64,000 bases of DNA from an uncultured Alphaproteobacteria bacterium (GTDB lineage Bacteria > Pseudomonadota > Alphaproteobacteria > HIMB59 > GCA-002718135): the NCBI GenBank assembly GCA_902593125.1, contig CACJGU010000004.1:33916-97915 (forward strand). Direction: 5' to 3'. Positions 34,885 through 43,301 of the stretch are shown in pieces (position 1 is the stretch's first letter; the number at the start of each line of letters is the position of its first letter). Position numbers and translations under genes: made by a program. The notes below the pieces were generated by a model. The model was not told the origin of the DNA. It saw nothing but the letters and a program-made list of their open reading frames with translations, and did not search any database.

Positions 34885-36114
34885 ATGGTAGACTTAGTTA
34901 AAAATTATAGATTTGTTGTTAAGCCTGTTGTTAAAGAGATTGGTAGGTCACTTGATTTAGCAAGACCAATGAAAATACATCCACTAACGTATCAAGAATT
35001 ACCATTTAATCCTGAATATACAAATTATGCAGATGGTCGATTTACACTTGAAAAGTTATCTCATGCGACAGCAGATGAAATGTATTGGAAGGCTAGAAAA
35101 GAAATAATTTTACGTCATACAGGTGAACATCCTTATGAAATATCTGGTCCAGATGCTGAAAATTTGCTTCAACAAATATTTCCTAGGGATATTTCAAAAG
35201 TTAAAATTGGAAGATGTTCTTATCAATTTGCTTGCTACCATGATGGAGGAATGATTTCAGATGGTTTATTATTAAGATTAGAAAAAAATAAATTTTGGTT
35301 TGCTCAAGGTGATGGGCATTTATATAGTTGGTACAAAGCTCATTCAAAAAACTTAAATGTTCAAATTAAAGATCCAAACGTTTGGGTAAGCCAAATACAA
35401 GGGCCTAAATCTCTAAAACTGTTAGAAAAAATAGTTGATCAGCCATTAAAAGATAGTTTTGATTATTTTGATTGGATTGAAACTTCAATTGCTTCAGAAA
35501 AAGTAATTATAAGCAGAACAGGGTTTACCAATGAACTAGGTTGGGAAATTTATTTAAGACCACAAAATGATACAAAAAAAATTGGAGACTTAATACTCAG
35601 TAAAGGTGAAGATATGGGAATGATCCTTACAGCTTCACCTGGATTTAGATGTAGAAGAATAGAGGCAGGTCTTTTATCTGCAGGTAGAGATTTTACAAAA
35701 GACAGATCTCCATTTGCAGTTGGGTTAGGAAAATTTATAGATTTTAATAAAGGTGATTTCATTGGAAGAGAATATTTACTTAATGCCAGTAAAGATTGTT
35801 TAACATGGGGTATGAGAGTGGAAAATAGTTTTGCATTAGTTGACTCTGAAATTTGTATTAATAATAAAAAAGTGGGCGTTGTAACTTCAAGCACATGGTC
35901 GCCATTTCAAGTTTGTGGTGTTGCTATAGTTCATATGAATCATGCAGAATTTGGACCAGGCACAATAGTAGATGTTAGATGTGATGATGGTAGCATGCAA
36001 AAAGGTGAAGTCTGTACTTTACCAATGTATGATGAGAAAGGTGAAATACAAAGAGGTTTAAAAGTAGATATTCCATCTAGTCCAATACCTTGGAAGGGTA
36101 TTTTAAAAAACTAG
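34885..36114 (+). CDS. GcvT-family aminomethyltransferase-like protein
   Basis: The 409-residue protein has the GcvT folate-binding fold: ILRHTGEHPYEISGPDAENLLQ at residues 73-94, SRTGFTNELGWEIYL near 212 and GFRCRRIEAGLLSAGRDF near 252, then the C-terminal GcvT_C barrel. Such proteins transfer one-carbon units from methylated amines or sulfonium compounds to tetrahydrofolate. It is a distant paralogue of the DmdA-like gene at 39411. It lies 45 bases after the homocysteine methyltransferase gene on the same strand. The substrate cannot be read from sequence; dimethylglycine, sarcosine or a related N-methyl compound are candidates. Confidence 0.8.
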   Translation: MVDLVKNYRFVVKPVVKEIGRSLDLARPMKIHPLTYQELPFNPEYTNYADGRFTLEKLSHATADEMYWKARKEIILRHTGEHPYEISGPDAENLLQQIFPRDISKVKIGRCSYQFACYHDGGMISDGLLLRLEKNKFWFAQGDGHLYSWYKAHSKNLNVQIKDPNVWVSQIQGPKSLKLLEKIVDQPLKDSFDYFDWIETSIASEKVIISRTGFTNELGWEIYLRPQNDTKKIGDLILSKGEDMGMILTASPGFRCRRIEAGLLSAGRDFTKDRSPFAVGLGKFIDFNKGDFIGREYLLNASKDCLTWGMRVENSFALVDSEICINNKKVGVVTSSTWSPFQVCGVAIVHMNHAEFGPGTIVDVRCDDGSMQKGEVCTLPMYDEKGEIQRGLKVDIPSSPIPWKGILKN

Positions 36115-36162
36115 TATATTTTGTAATAGAATTATAAATTATATTAGAATACAAATACTAAA

Positions 36163-37326
36163 ATGAATGATGTTATTAAACCTAGTACTAAAATCCATAC
36201 AATAGATGATGCAATAAGGTTATCTAAAAAAAGATTACCAAAACTAGTCTTTGATTTCATTGATGGGGCATCAGGAGATGATAAACTTTCTGAAATTAAT
36301 AGTACAGCATTAGATCAAATTAGACTTGAACCTAAGGTTTTTAGAAATGTCGAGAATAGAAATTTAAGTAAAAAAATATTTGATTTTGATTTTGATTATC
36401 CATTTGGATTTGCTCCAATGGGAATGACAAATCTTTCATGGCCTGAAGCAGATAAAATGATAGCTAAAGAAAGTGCGTATAATAATATTCCAACATGTGT
36501 TTCAATGGCTTCTAGTACAACATTAGAAGATATGTTTACTTTCTCTGAAGGTCATTCGTGGATGCAAATATATATTTTTCAAAGTGAAGAATTTATTATG
36601 GAATTATTAAAAAGGGCAGAAAATATTGGATACAAAGTATTAATTCTTACTGTTGATGTACCTATTCTTTCAAGAAGAGCAAGAGATGACAGAAATGGTT
36701 TTGGCTATCCATTTAAAATAGGTCCAAAACAATTTTTAGATTTTGCACTTCATCCTCAATGGAGTTTAACAACTTTATTCAAAGGAGCTCCAAAACCAAT
36801 GAATTACGTTACTTCTAAAAGTGGTGATCAAATTTTTAGACGAAAAGAAAGTAGAGGAGCAACTGATTGGAATACTCTAAAAAGAATTCGAAATGCATGG
36901 AAGGGGAAATTAATAATTAAAGGAGTAATGAATTCTGAAGATGCTTTAAAAATTAAAGAAGCTGGTGCTGATGCAATTCAAGTATCTAATCATGGGGGAA
37001 GGCAATTAGACAGTGCTACTGCTTCAATTAATGCCTTACCATTAATTCGAAAAGCTTTGGGGGATGATTTTCCAATACTTTTTGATAGTGGTATTAGAAG
37101 TGGTAGTGATATTTTACGTGCATTAGCTTTAGGAGCTGATTTTGTTATGTTTGGCAGACCTTTAATGTACGCCATTGGTGCGGATGGTGCAAGAGGTCTT
37201 CGAAGAATTATCAACTTAATTAAAGAGGAGTTAAGTACAAATCTTGGCTTAGTAGGGTTAACCGATATAAATGAAGTTGATAAAAAAATTATAGCAGAGA
37301 AAATTTTTAAGGATATAAAGTATTAA
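36163..37326 (+). CDS. FMN-dependent 2-hydroxyacid oxidase/dehydrogenase
   Basis: The 387-residue TIM-barrel flavoprotein resembles L-lactate dehydrogenase and glycolate oxidase: APMGMTNLSWP near 84, DVPILSRRARD near 165, IIKGV near 245 and SNHGGRQLD near 270 with the catalytic His and substrate-binding Arg. In the N-terminal FDFIDGASGDD the residue aligned with the substrate-binding Tyr of glycolate oxidase appears to be Phe32, which may shift substrate choice. It turns a 2-hydroxy acid into a 2-oxo acid. The ThDP enzyme gene follows after one base, suggesting decarboxylation or cleavage as the next step. Confidence 0.9.
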   Translation: MNDVIKPSTKIHTIDDAIRLSKKRLPKLVFDFIDGASGDDKLSEINSTALDQIRLEPKVFRNVENRNLSKKIFDFDFDYPFGFAPMGMTNLSWPEADKMIAKESAYNNIPTCVSMASSTTLEDMFTFSEGHSWMQIYIFQSEEFIMELLKRAENIGYKVLILTVDVPILSRRARDDRNGFGYPFKIGPKQFLDFALHPQWSLTTLFKGAPKPMNYVTSKSGDQIFRRKESRGATDWNTLKRIRNAWKGKLIIKGVMNSEDALKIKEAGADAIQVSNHGGRQLDSATASINALPLIRKALGDDFPILFDSGIRSGSDILRALALGADFVMFGRPLMYAIGADGARGLRRIINLIKEELSTNLGLVGLTDINEVDKKIIAEKIFKDIKY

Positions 37327-37327
37327 G

Positions 37328-39070
37328 ATGGGAGATAAAAAGATTAGAGGTGGGGCATTAGTTGCAAGAGCTCTCAAGGATAAAGGTATTGATAATGTCT
37401 TTACACTTTCTGGAGGTTTTTGTAATCCAGCACTTGAAGGATTTATGGAGTGTCAAATTAATGTAATTAATTGTCCTCATGAACAAATTGCTGGTCATTT
37501 AGCTGATGGTCATACTAGAATATCAAGAAAACCATCCGTTTGTATAGTCGGGCCAGAAGGTTTTGCAAATGCTGTACCCTCAATGATGGAAGCATGGGGT
37601 GAAAGATCACCTGTTATTTTTATAACTGGATCAAGTAGCTTAAAAAGACAAGGAGCAGGCGGTTTTAAGGAAATAGATGATGTATCTATTGCAGCACCGT
37701 TAACAAAATACAGTGCAAGTATAACAGATGGCAACAGAATAAGAGAGTTCGTAGATAAAGCATATAGAATTGCAACAAATGGTTATCCTGGTGCAGTACA
37801 TTTAAGTGTACCAGTAGATATAATGTTTTCATCATTTGCAGATGATGCAGGTTTAGAAGAAAGACCGTTTACTCATCAAAAAAAACCCTTAGCAAAAGCT
37901 TGGCCAGATCCTGAGAATTTAAATGAAATATTTGATCTGGCAATTAGTGCACAAAAACCTGTTTTTATTGGAGGACATGGTGTTTGGTGGTCTAATGCAG
38001 AAAAAAAATTAGAGCAAGCTGGTTTTGAATTAAATATTCCAATATTTAATATACCATACCATCAAAAACTTTTAGGCGAAGAAGCAGATACATACATGGG
38101 TCTGGCAGATATACATCAATATCCTCCATCAAAAATGGCTCTCAGTGAATCAGATTTGGTTCTTATGATTGGTGCACGTCTTGATAATCAAATGAATTTT
38201 GGTAATCCTCCACTTTTTCCAAAAAGTACTAAACTTGTTTGTATTAATGGATCACATGAAGAAATAGAATTAAATAGAGCTGCAGATATTAACTTACTTT
38301 GTGATCCTGGAGTTTTTTTGGATAAACTCACAGAGTTAAAGAAAAACAGTAAATGGAAATTAAACAATGAATGGTTTGAAAAAAATAAAACAGATAAAAA
38401 AAATTGGATCAATAAAACATTAGATGACTTAAATAAAGAAACTGAAGAGACCAAAAAAAATGGTGGAAAAATTCATCCTCTTCAGTTAGCTTTAGATGTT
38501 CAAGAAGTATTAACTGAAAATGATTGGTTAGTTATTGATGGCGGTAACACACATTTCTGGTCTGAGATTGCAATTAATATTGCTGGATCAAAAGGAAAAA
38601 AACTTGGGGGAATATTACATCCTGGAACATTTAGTATGTTAGGTGTTGGAGTTCCTTTTGCAGTATCAGCGAAAAATCTTAATCCTAAATCTAATGTAGT
38701 TTTAATAAGTGGAGATGGTGCATTTTTATCTGGAGGATTATCAATTGAAGCTGCATTTCAAGAAAAAAAACCTATTGTTGTAGTTATAGATAACAACGGA
38801 GGTCTTGACTGTATTTCTCAACAACAAGAAAGGTTATTTGAAAGTGGGAAACACTTTGCAACAGATTTTAGAGATATTCCATTTCATTCAATTTTTGAAG
38901 GTTTTGGAGGACATGGAGAATTAGTGACTAAAAGAGAAGATTTAGGTCCCGCTTTAAAAAGAGCATTAGAAAGTGGTAAAACTGCATGTGTTAACGTTAA
39001 GGCTAAAGGTGTTATTAGTCCAATAGTTGCAGCAGTTAGTGATAAAAGAGATAAAGCATCTATAGAGTAA
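37328..39070 (+). CDS. ThDP-dependent enzyme, acetolactate synthase / 2-hydroxyacyl-CoA lyase-like
   Basis: The 580-residue protein has three typical ThDP-enzyme domains. The activating glutamate is Glu52 in CPHEQIAGHLADGHTR. The diphosphate-binding motif runs from GDG at 462 to NNG near 489. The middle domain has MIGARLDNQMNFG, like 2-hydroxyacyl-CoA lyases, oxalyl-CoA decarboxylase and benzoylformate decarboxylase. It is not glyoxylate carboligase, which lacks the glutamate. The order hydroxyacid oxidase then ThDP enzyme mimics the mandelate pathway. I read it as a 2-oxo acid decarboxylase or lyase of unknown substrate. Confidence 0.85.
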   Translation: MGDKKIRGGALVARALKDKGIDNVFTLSGGFCNPALEGFMECQINVINCPHEQIAGHLADGHTRISRKPSVCIVGPEGFANAVPSMMEAWGERSPVIFITGSSSLKRQGAGGFKEIDDVSIAAPLTKYSASITDGNRIREFVDKAYRIATNGYPGAVHLSVPVDIMFSSFADDAGLEERPFTHQKKPLAKAWPDPENLNEIFDLAISAQKPVFIGGHGVWWSNAEKKLEQAGFELNIPIFNIPYHQKLLGEEADTYMGLADIHQYPPSKMALSESDLVLMIGARLDNQMNFGNPPLFPKSTKLVCINGSHEEIELNRAADINLLCDPGVFLDKLTELKKNSKWKLNNEWFEKNKTDKKNWINKTLDDLNKETEETKKNGGKIHPLQLALDVQEVLTENDWLVIDGGNTHFWSEIAINIAGSKGKKLGGILHPGTFSMLGVGVPFAVSAKNLNPKSNVVLISGDGAFLSGGLSIEAAFQEKKPIVVVIDNNGGLDCISQQQERLFESGKHFATDFRDIPFHSIFEGFGGHGELVTKREDLGPALKRALESGKTACVNVKAKGVISPIVAAVSDKRDKASIE

Positions 39071-39073
39071 ATT

Positions 39074-39409
39074 ATGGCAATTTTTTCTACACATTTACTA
39101 AACGCAATAGATGGTACGCATGCAGATAATGTAGAAATTGTTATTTATAAATCAAATAATAATAACAAAGTTATATTTCTAGAAGATAAAACAGATAGTG
39201 CTGGAAGAATGCTTAAAGAATTTGAATTAACAAAAGAAGATTGTGAAAGTGAATATGAAATGATAATTAATTCTGGTAAATATTTTAGAAATACTAGTGA
39301 AATAGTTAATTCAATAAGTGTTAAATTTAAAATGAAAGATCCTCTTAAAAAATACCATATACCTTTAATTATTTCTCCAAATGGATACTCAATATGGTGG
39401 TCTAAATAA
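39074..39409 (+). CDS. Transthyretin-like protein, variant 5-hydroxyisourate hydrolase
   Basis: The 111-residue protein matches the transthyretin/HIUase fold: STHLLNAIDG at 5-14 (His7), GR at 44-45 (Arg45), and YHIPLIISPNGYS at 94-106 (His95). In true HIUases the chain ends in Tyr-Arg-Gly-Ser, which is needed for catalysis; here it ends Trp-Trp-Ser-Lys. The metal-like His/Arg set is kept but the tail is changed, so the substrate is probably not hydroxyisourate. No other purine-catabolism gene is visible. The gene is 3 bases after the ThDP enzyme and 1 base before the DmdA-like gene. Confidence 0.8.
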   Translation: MAIFSTHLLNAIDGTHADNVEIVIYKSNNNNKVIFLEDKTDSAGRMLKEFELTKEDCESEYEMIINSGKYFRNTSEIVNSISVKFKMKDPLKKYHIPLIISPNGYSIWWSK

Positions 39410-39410
39410 A

Positions 39411-40532
39411 ATGAGTAATTCAGGATTAAACATGTCTAGACGTATCAGGAGGACTCCCTATACCGAGAAAGTAATTGAGGCTGGCGTCAGTGGTTTCACT
39501 GTAGTTAATCATATGCTTCTTCCAAAATCATATAAAGCAACAGTAGAGGAAGATTATTGGCACTTATCTAAAAATACTCAAATTTGGGATGTTTCTTGTC
39601 AACGACAGGTTCAAATAGTAGGAGATGATGCTACAAAATTAATACAGCTAATGTCTCCAAGATCAATAAAAGATATGCCTATTGGCAAATGTTACTATTA
39701 TCCAATGATTGATGAAAATGCAGGAATGATAAATGATCCTGTTCTTTTAAAATTAAGTGAAAATAAATATTGGCTATCAGTTGCTGATTCAGATGTTCTT
39801 CTTTGGGCAAAAGGATTGGCTGTAGGAAGAAATTTTAAAGTTGATATTATAGAACCAGATATTTACCCACTAGCAATTCAAGGTCCGAGATCTGAAGAAT
39901 TAATGTCATCAATATTTGGTGAAAAAATTAAAAAATTAAAATTCTTTAATTTTTCTTTTTTTGAATTTGAAGGAACAAAGCAGATAATTGCAAGATCAGG
40001 ATATAGCAAACAAGACGGTTTTGAAATTTATCTCAAAGGTTTTAGTTTAGGAAAAAAACTTTGGGAAACTATTTGGGAAGCAGGAAAAGATTTTAATATT
40101 TCACCTGGATGTCCAAATTTAATTGATAGAATAGAAGGTGGTTTATTATCCTATGGTAATGAATTTACTTTAGAAAATAATCCACTTGAATGTGGATTTA
40201 ATAATTATTGTAGCAATTTATCTCATGAATTCATTGGAAAGAATGCATTAAAAAAAATATTAAAAAATGGAATAGAAAAAAAAATAAAAGGAATTACTTT
40301 TGAGGGGTCGCCTACTCCTTCATGCTCAATACCTTTTCCTGTATACTCAAAAAATAGATTTCAAATTGGTAATATAACCTCTGGTATTTATTCACCATTT
40401 TTAAAAACTAATATTGGGCTATCAATGGTTGATAGAGATTATTGGAATGATGGGCAGGATGTCATAGTATTAACGCCAGACAATATTGAGAGAAAAGGTA
40501 AAGTGTGCTCCCTTCCTTTTAATTATTCTTAA
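39411..40532 (+). CDS. dmdA: DmdA-like dimethylsulfoniopropionate demethylase
   Basis: The 373-residue protein has the length and signatures of the DmdA branch of the GcvT family: MSRRIRRTPYTEKV at the start, FTVVNHMLLPKSY, YWHLSKNTQIWDVSCQRQV, SVADSDVLLWAKGLAVG and ARSGYSKQDGFEIYL. These match the pattern I know for SAR11 and roseobacter DmdA, which demethylate DMSP to methylmercaptopropionate using tetrahydrofolate. Non-DmdA paralogues look similar, so a clade test is needed. I choose ATG at 39411 over the longer frame from 39381 because it gives a one-base gap to the previous stop. OsmC and enoyl-CoA hydratase genes follow. Confidence 0.7.
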   Translation: MSNSGLNMSRRIRRTPYTEKVIEAGVSGFTVVNHMLLPKSYKATVEEDYWHLSKNTQIWDVSCQRQVQIVGDDATKLIQLMSPRSIKDMPIGKCYYYPMIDENAGMINDPVLLKLSENKYWLSVADSDVLLWAKGLAVGRNFKVDIIEPDIYPLAIQGPRSEELMSSIFGEKIKKLKFFNFSFFEFEGTKQIIARSGYSKQDGFEIYLKGFSLGKKLWETIWEAGKDFNISPGCPNLIDRIEGGLLSYGNEFTLENNPLECGFNNYCSNLSHEFIGKNALKKILKNGIEKKIKGITFEGSPTPSCSIPFPVYSKNRFQIGNITSGIYSPFLKTNIGLSMVDRDYWNDGQDVIVLTPDNIERKGKVCSLPFNYS

Positions 40533-40533
40533 A

Positions 40534-40980
40534 ATGAGTCATTCGATCGAATTAAAGTGGGAATTAGGAGATAAAAAACTCGAATTTGGTAAATACTTAA
40601 CTGATCACACAGTAATACTTAATGAAAATGTATCTATTGATGCAGGATCATCTCCAGACTATGGAGGGAGTGAAACTAATATTAATCCAGAACAAAAACT
40701 AGCTGCTGCTGTAAGTAGTTGTTTTATGATGACATTTTTAGCTTTAGCCGCAAAAATGAAATGGCCCGTTGTTAATTATAAAGATAAAGCAATTTCGTAT
40801 TTAGGAAAAAATGCAGAAGGAAGAATGTACGTAAATAAAATAGAACTAAATCCAGATATAATATTTGAAGATAATTTTAATATTTCTGATGAAGAAATGA
40901 AAAAGATGAAAGAAAGATCACATAAATATTGTTTTATCGCTAATTCGCTATCCAAAGATGTTCAAATTCAAATTAATTAA
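40534..40980 (+). CDS. OsmC family protein
   Basis: The 148-residue protein has the OsmC/Ohr fold with two cysteines, one in SSCFMMTFLALAAK near residue 65 and one in HKYCFIANS near 131. These pair to reduce organic or lipid peroxides. ATG at 40534 is chosen because it is one base after the DmdA-like stop; a longer frame overlaps that gene. It ends exactly where the enoyl-CoA hydratase-like gene begins. A role in protecting against peroxide from the flavin oxidases nearby is inference. Confidence 0.88.
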   Translation: MSHSIELKWELGDKKLEFGKYLTDHTVILNENVSIDAGSSPDYGGSETNINPEQKLAAAVSSCFMMTFLALAAKMKWPVVNYKDKAISYLGKNAEGRMYVNKIELNPDIIFEDNFNISDEEMKKMKERSHKYCFIANSLSKDVQIQIN

Positions 40981-41772
40981 ATGAATTTCAATCTAATATT
41001 AATTGAAAAAAATAATAATATTTTTAATATTATTCTCAATGACCAAAAAAACCAAAATACTTTAAGTGAACACATGATCAATGAATTAACATCAGCACTA
41101 GATATTGCTGATAAAGAGCAAAATATAAAAGTAATTATTTTATCATCAAATGGTAATATTTTTTGTGCAGGACATAATTTAAAAGATTTAAATTCACAAA
41201 GATTGCAAAATGACAAAGGGAAAAACTATTTTAAAAAAATATTTCAAATGTGCTCTCATCTTATGCTCAAGATTCATAAAAATAACAAACCTGTTATAGC
41301 TATGGTTGATGGTATTGCCACTGCAGCAGGCTGTCAGTTAATTTCTAGCTGTGATTTAGCTTATTCAAGTAATAGATCTAAATATGCAACTCCTGGTGTT
41401 AATATTGGACTATTCTGCTCTACACCAATGGTCCCATTATCAAGAACTGTAGGTAAAAAACAAGCAATGGAAATGCTTCTTACTGGAGATCTTATAGATG
41501 CAAATAAAGCTCTAAGGATTGGTCTAATAAATGATGTCTTTGAAACTGAAAATTTAAAAGAAAATGTTTTTCAAATAGCAAAAAAAATATCATCTAAATC
41601 TTCAAACACAATTAAAATTGGTAAAGAGGCTTTTTATAGACAAAAAGATATGAACTTAGAAGATGCATACGCTTATACTTCAAAGGTGATGACTGACAAT
41701 ATGTTACATGATGATTCCAAGGAAGGTATTGAAGCTTTTTTAGAAAAAAGAGAGCCAAACTGGAAAGAATAA
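40981..41772 (+). CDS. Enoyl-CoA hydratase/isomerase family protein
   Basis: The 263-residue crotonase-fold protein has the oxyanion-hole segments FCAGHNLKDL near residue 60 and MVDGIATAAGCQLISSCDLAYSS near 103-125. It resembles the ECHDC3-like group. In DMSP demethylation the crotonase DmdD acts on methylthioacryloyl-CoA, so this enzyme could serve a related step, but DmdB and DmdC are not seen here. The start ATG directly abuts the OsmC stop. It is convergent with the aldehyde dehydrogenase gene, with 7 bases between. Confidence 0.85.
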   Translation: MNFNLILIEKNNNIFNIILNDQKNQNTLSEHMINELTSALDIADKEQNIKVIILSSNGNIFCAGHNLKDLNSQRLQNDKGKNYFKKIFQMCSHLMLKIHKNNKPVIAMVDGIATAAGCQLISSCDLAYSSNRSKYATPGVNIGLFCSTPMVPLSRTVGKKQAMEMLLTGDLIDANKALRIGLINDVFETENLKENVFQIAKKISSKSSNTIKIGKEAFYRQKDMNLEDAYAYTSKVMTDNMLHDDSKEGIEAFLEKREPNWKE

Positions 41773-41779
41773 TTACTTC

Positions 41780-43252
41780 TTAAAATGGGTCTGACTGATA
41801 TGGGTTGGTAGCTAGCCACGTAGATTTAGTCTGCATGTAACTTTGCATTCCCTCCCATCCATTTTCACGACCATATCCTGATTGCTTGAAGCCTCCGACT
41901 GGTGATTGGGTAGAAGCATTAAAATAATTATTTATATAAACAGTTCCAGCTTCAATCTTATCAGCTAATCTTATAGCTTTATTAGTATCCCTAGTCCAAA
42001 TACCTGCTGCAAGACCATAAATACTATCGTTTGCAATTTTAATTACTTCATCTTCATCTTCCCACGTTTGTATTGAGGCGACAGGTCCAAATACTTCATT
42101 TTGAGCTAAATCATCTTCATTTGGAACATTATCAAAAATAGTTGGTCCAATATAGTATCCTTCAGACTTTTGTTCTTTTCTTCCATCTATTAGTAATTTT
42201 AAACCTCTTTTTTCTGCAGATTCTATTTTAGATAAAATAAATTCATATTGCTCTTTATTTGCTATAGGTCCTATTTGTGTTGCAGTATTATTTGGGTGAC
42301 CAACTTTAGCCTTTTTAACAACTTCTAATAAATTATGAGTAAATTTATCTTTTATATCTTTATGCACTAGTATCCTTGATCCTGAAATACAACTATGGCC
42401 TGAAACTGGAAATATACCCGACACAACTCCATTTACTGATAAAGTTAAATCAGCATCTTTGAAAATAATTTGTGGTGATTTACCACCTAACTCCATAATA
42501 ATAGGTTTAACATTTTTGGATGCACTTAAACTCGCTGCGCTTCCCCCTTTTGTTCCACCTGTAAAACTTATCATTCTAACATCTTGGTGTTCAATCAGAG
42601 GTGCACCAGTGGTAGGACCAAAACCAGTAACAACATTAATCAAACCTTTTGGAAGATCAGCTTCTTCTAGAATTTTCATTAACTCTAATGTAGAGCATGA
42701 TGCTCTTTCTGAAGGTTTAATTACAACAGTATTGCCTGCTGCTATTGCTGGCGCTAATTTCCAGATTAATGTTCCAATTGGTGAGTTCCAAGGAAGTATA
42801 AGTGCAACAACTCCAAAGGGTTCCCATTTTAAATAATTATGCATATTTGGAACCTCTGAAGGTATCAATCTACCTTCATACTTGTCACACATGCCTGCAT
42901 AATAATAAAAACTCTCAGTCTGCCAGCTGGTTAAAGAAGGAGTGATATTTTTTGGAAGTTTGCCGTTATCTTTAGTTTCTATTTGCCCAATACGTTCTGC
43001 ATTTTTAGCAATAATATCTCCAATTCTAGTTAATGTTCTTCCTCTTTCTGCTGGATGCATTTTACCATAAGGGCCTTCATAATAAGCCTTTTTAGCAGAA
43101 GATACTGCAAGATTAATATCTTTTTCATTACAATCAGGAACCTTTGCCCATACTTTTCCTATAGATGGATCCTCACTTTCAAAATATTTTTCAGAAGAAG
43201 GTTCATGCCATCTATTTCCTGCATAAAATTTGTAGGTTTGAATTTCAGACAT
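41780..43252 (-). CDS. NAD-dependent aldehyde dehydrogenase
   Basis: The 490-residue enzyme has the catalytic Glu254 in MELGGKSP and the nucleophile Cys288 in SGHSCISGSR, with LPWNSPIG near 153 and FTGGTKGG near 230 for the cofactor. It oxidises an aldehyde to an acid with NAD. Possible substrates from the neighbourhood are the aldehyde made by the ThDP enzyme, the product of the adjacent GMC enzyme, or gamma-glutamyl-aminobutyraldehyde of the putrescine route (a PuuC role). The gene starts with ATG and is followed on the same strand by nothing; it is convergent with the hydratase gene. Confidence 0.9.
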   Translation of the reverse strand: MSEIQTYKFYAGNRWHEPSSEKYFESEDPSIGKVWAKVPDCNEKDINLAVSSAKKAYYEGPYGKMHPAERGRTLTRIGDIIAKNAERIGQIETKDNGKLPKNITPSLTSWQTESFYYYAGMCDKYEGRLIPSEVPNMHNYLKWEPFGVVALILPWNSPIGTLIWKLAPAIAAGNTVVIKPSERASCSTLELMKILEEADLPKGLINVVTGFGPTTGAPLIEHQDVRMISFTGGTKGGSAASLSASKNVKPIIMELGGKSPQIIFKDADLTLSVNGVVSGIFPVSGHSCISGSRILVHKDIKDKFTHNLLEVVKKAKVGHPNNTATQIGPIANKEQYEFILSKIESAEKRGLKLLIDGRKEQKSEGYYIGPTIFDNVPNEDDLAQNEVFGPVASIQTWEDEDEVIKIANDSIYGLAAGIWTRDTNKAIRLADKIEAGTVYINNYFNASTQSPVGGFKQSGYGRENGWEGMQSYMQTKSTWLATNPYQSDPF

Positions 43253-43301
43253 AATTTATTTAAACTTAAATATTTTCATTGGTCAACTTATTTGTGATTA
43301 A

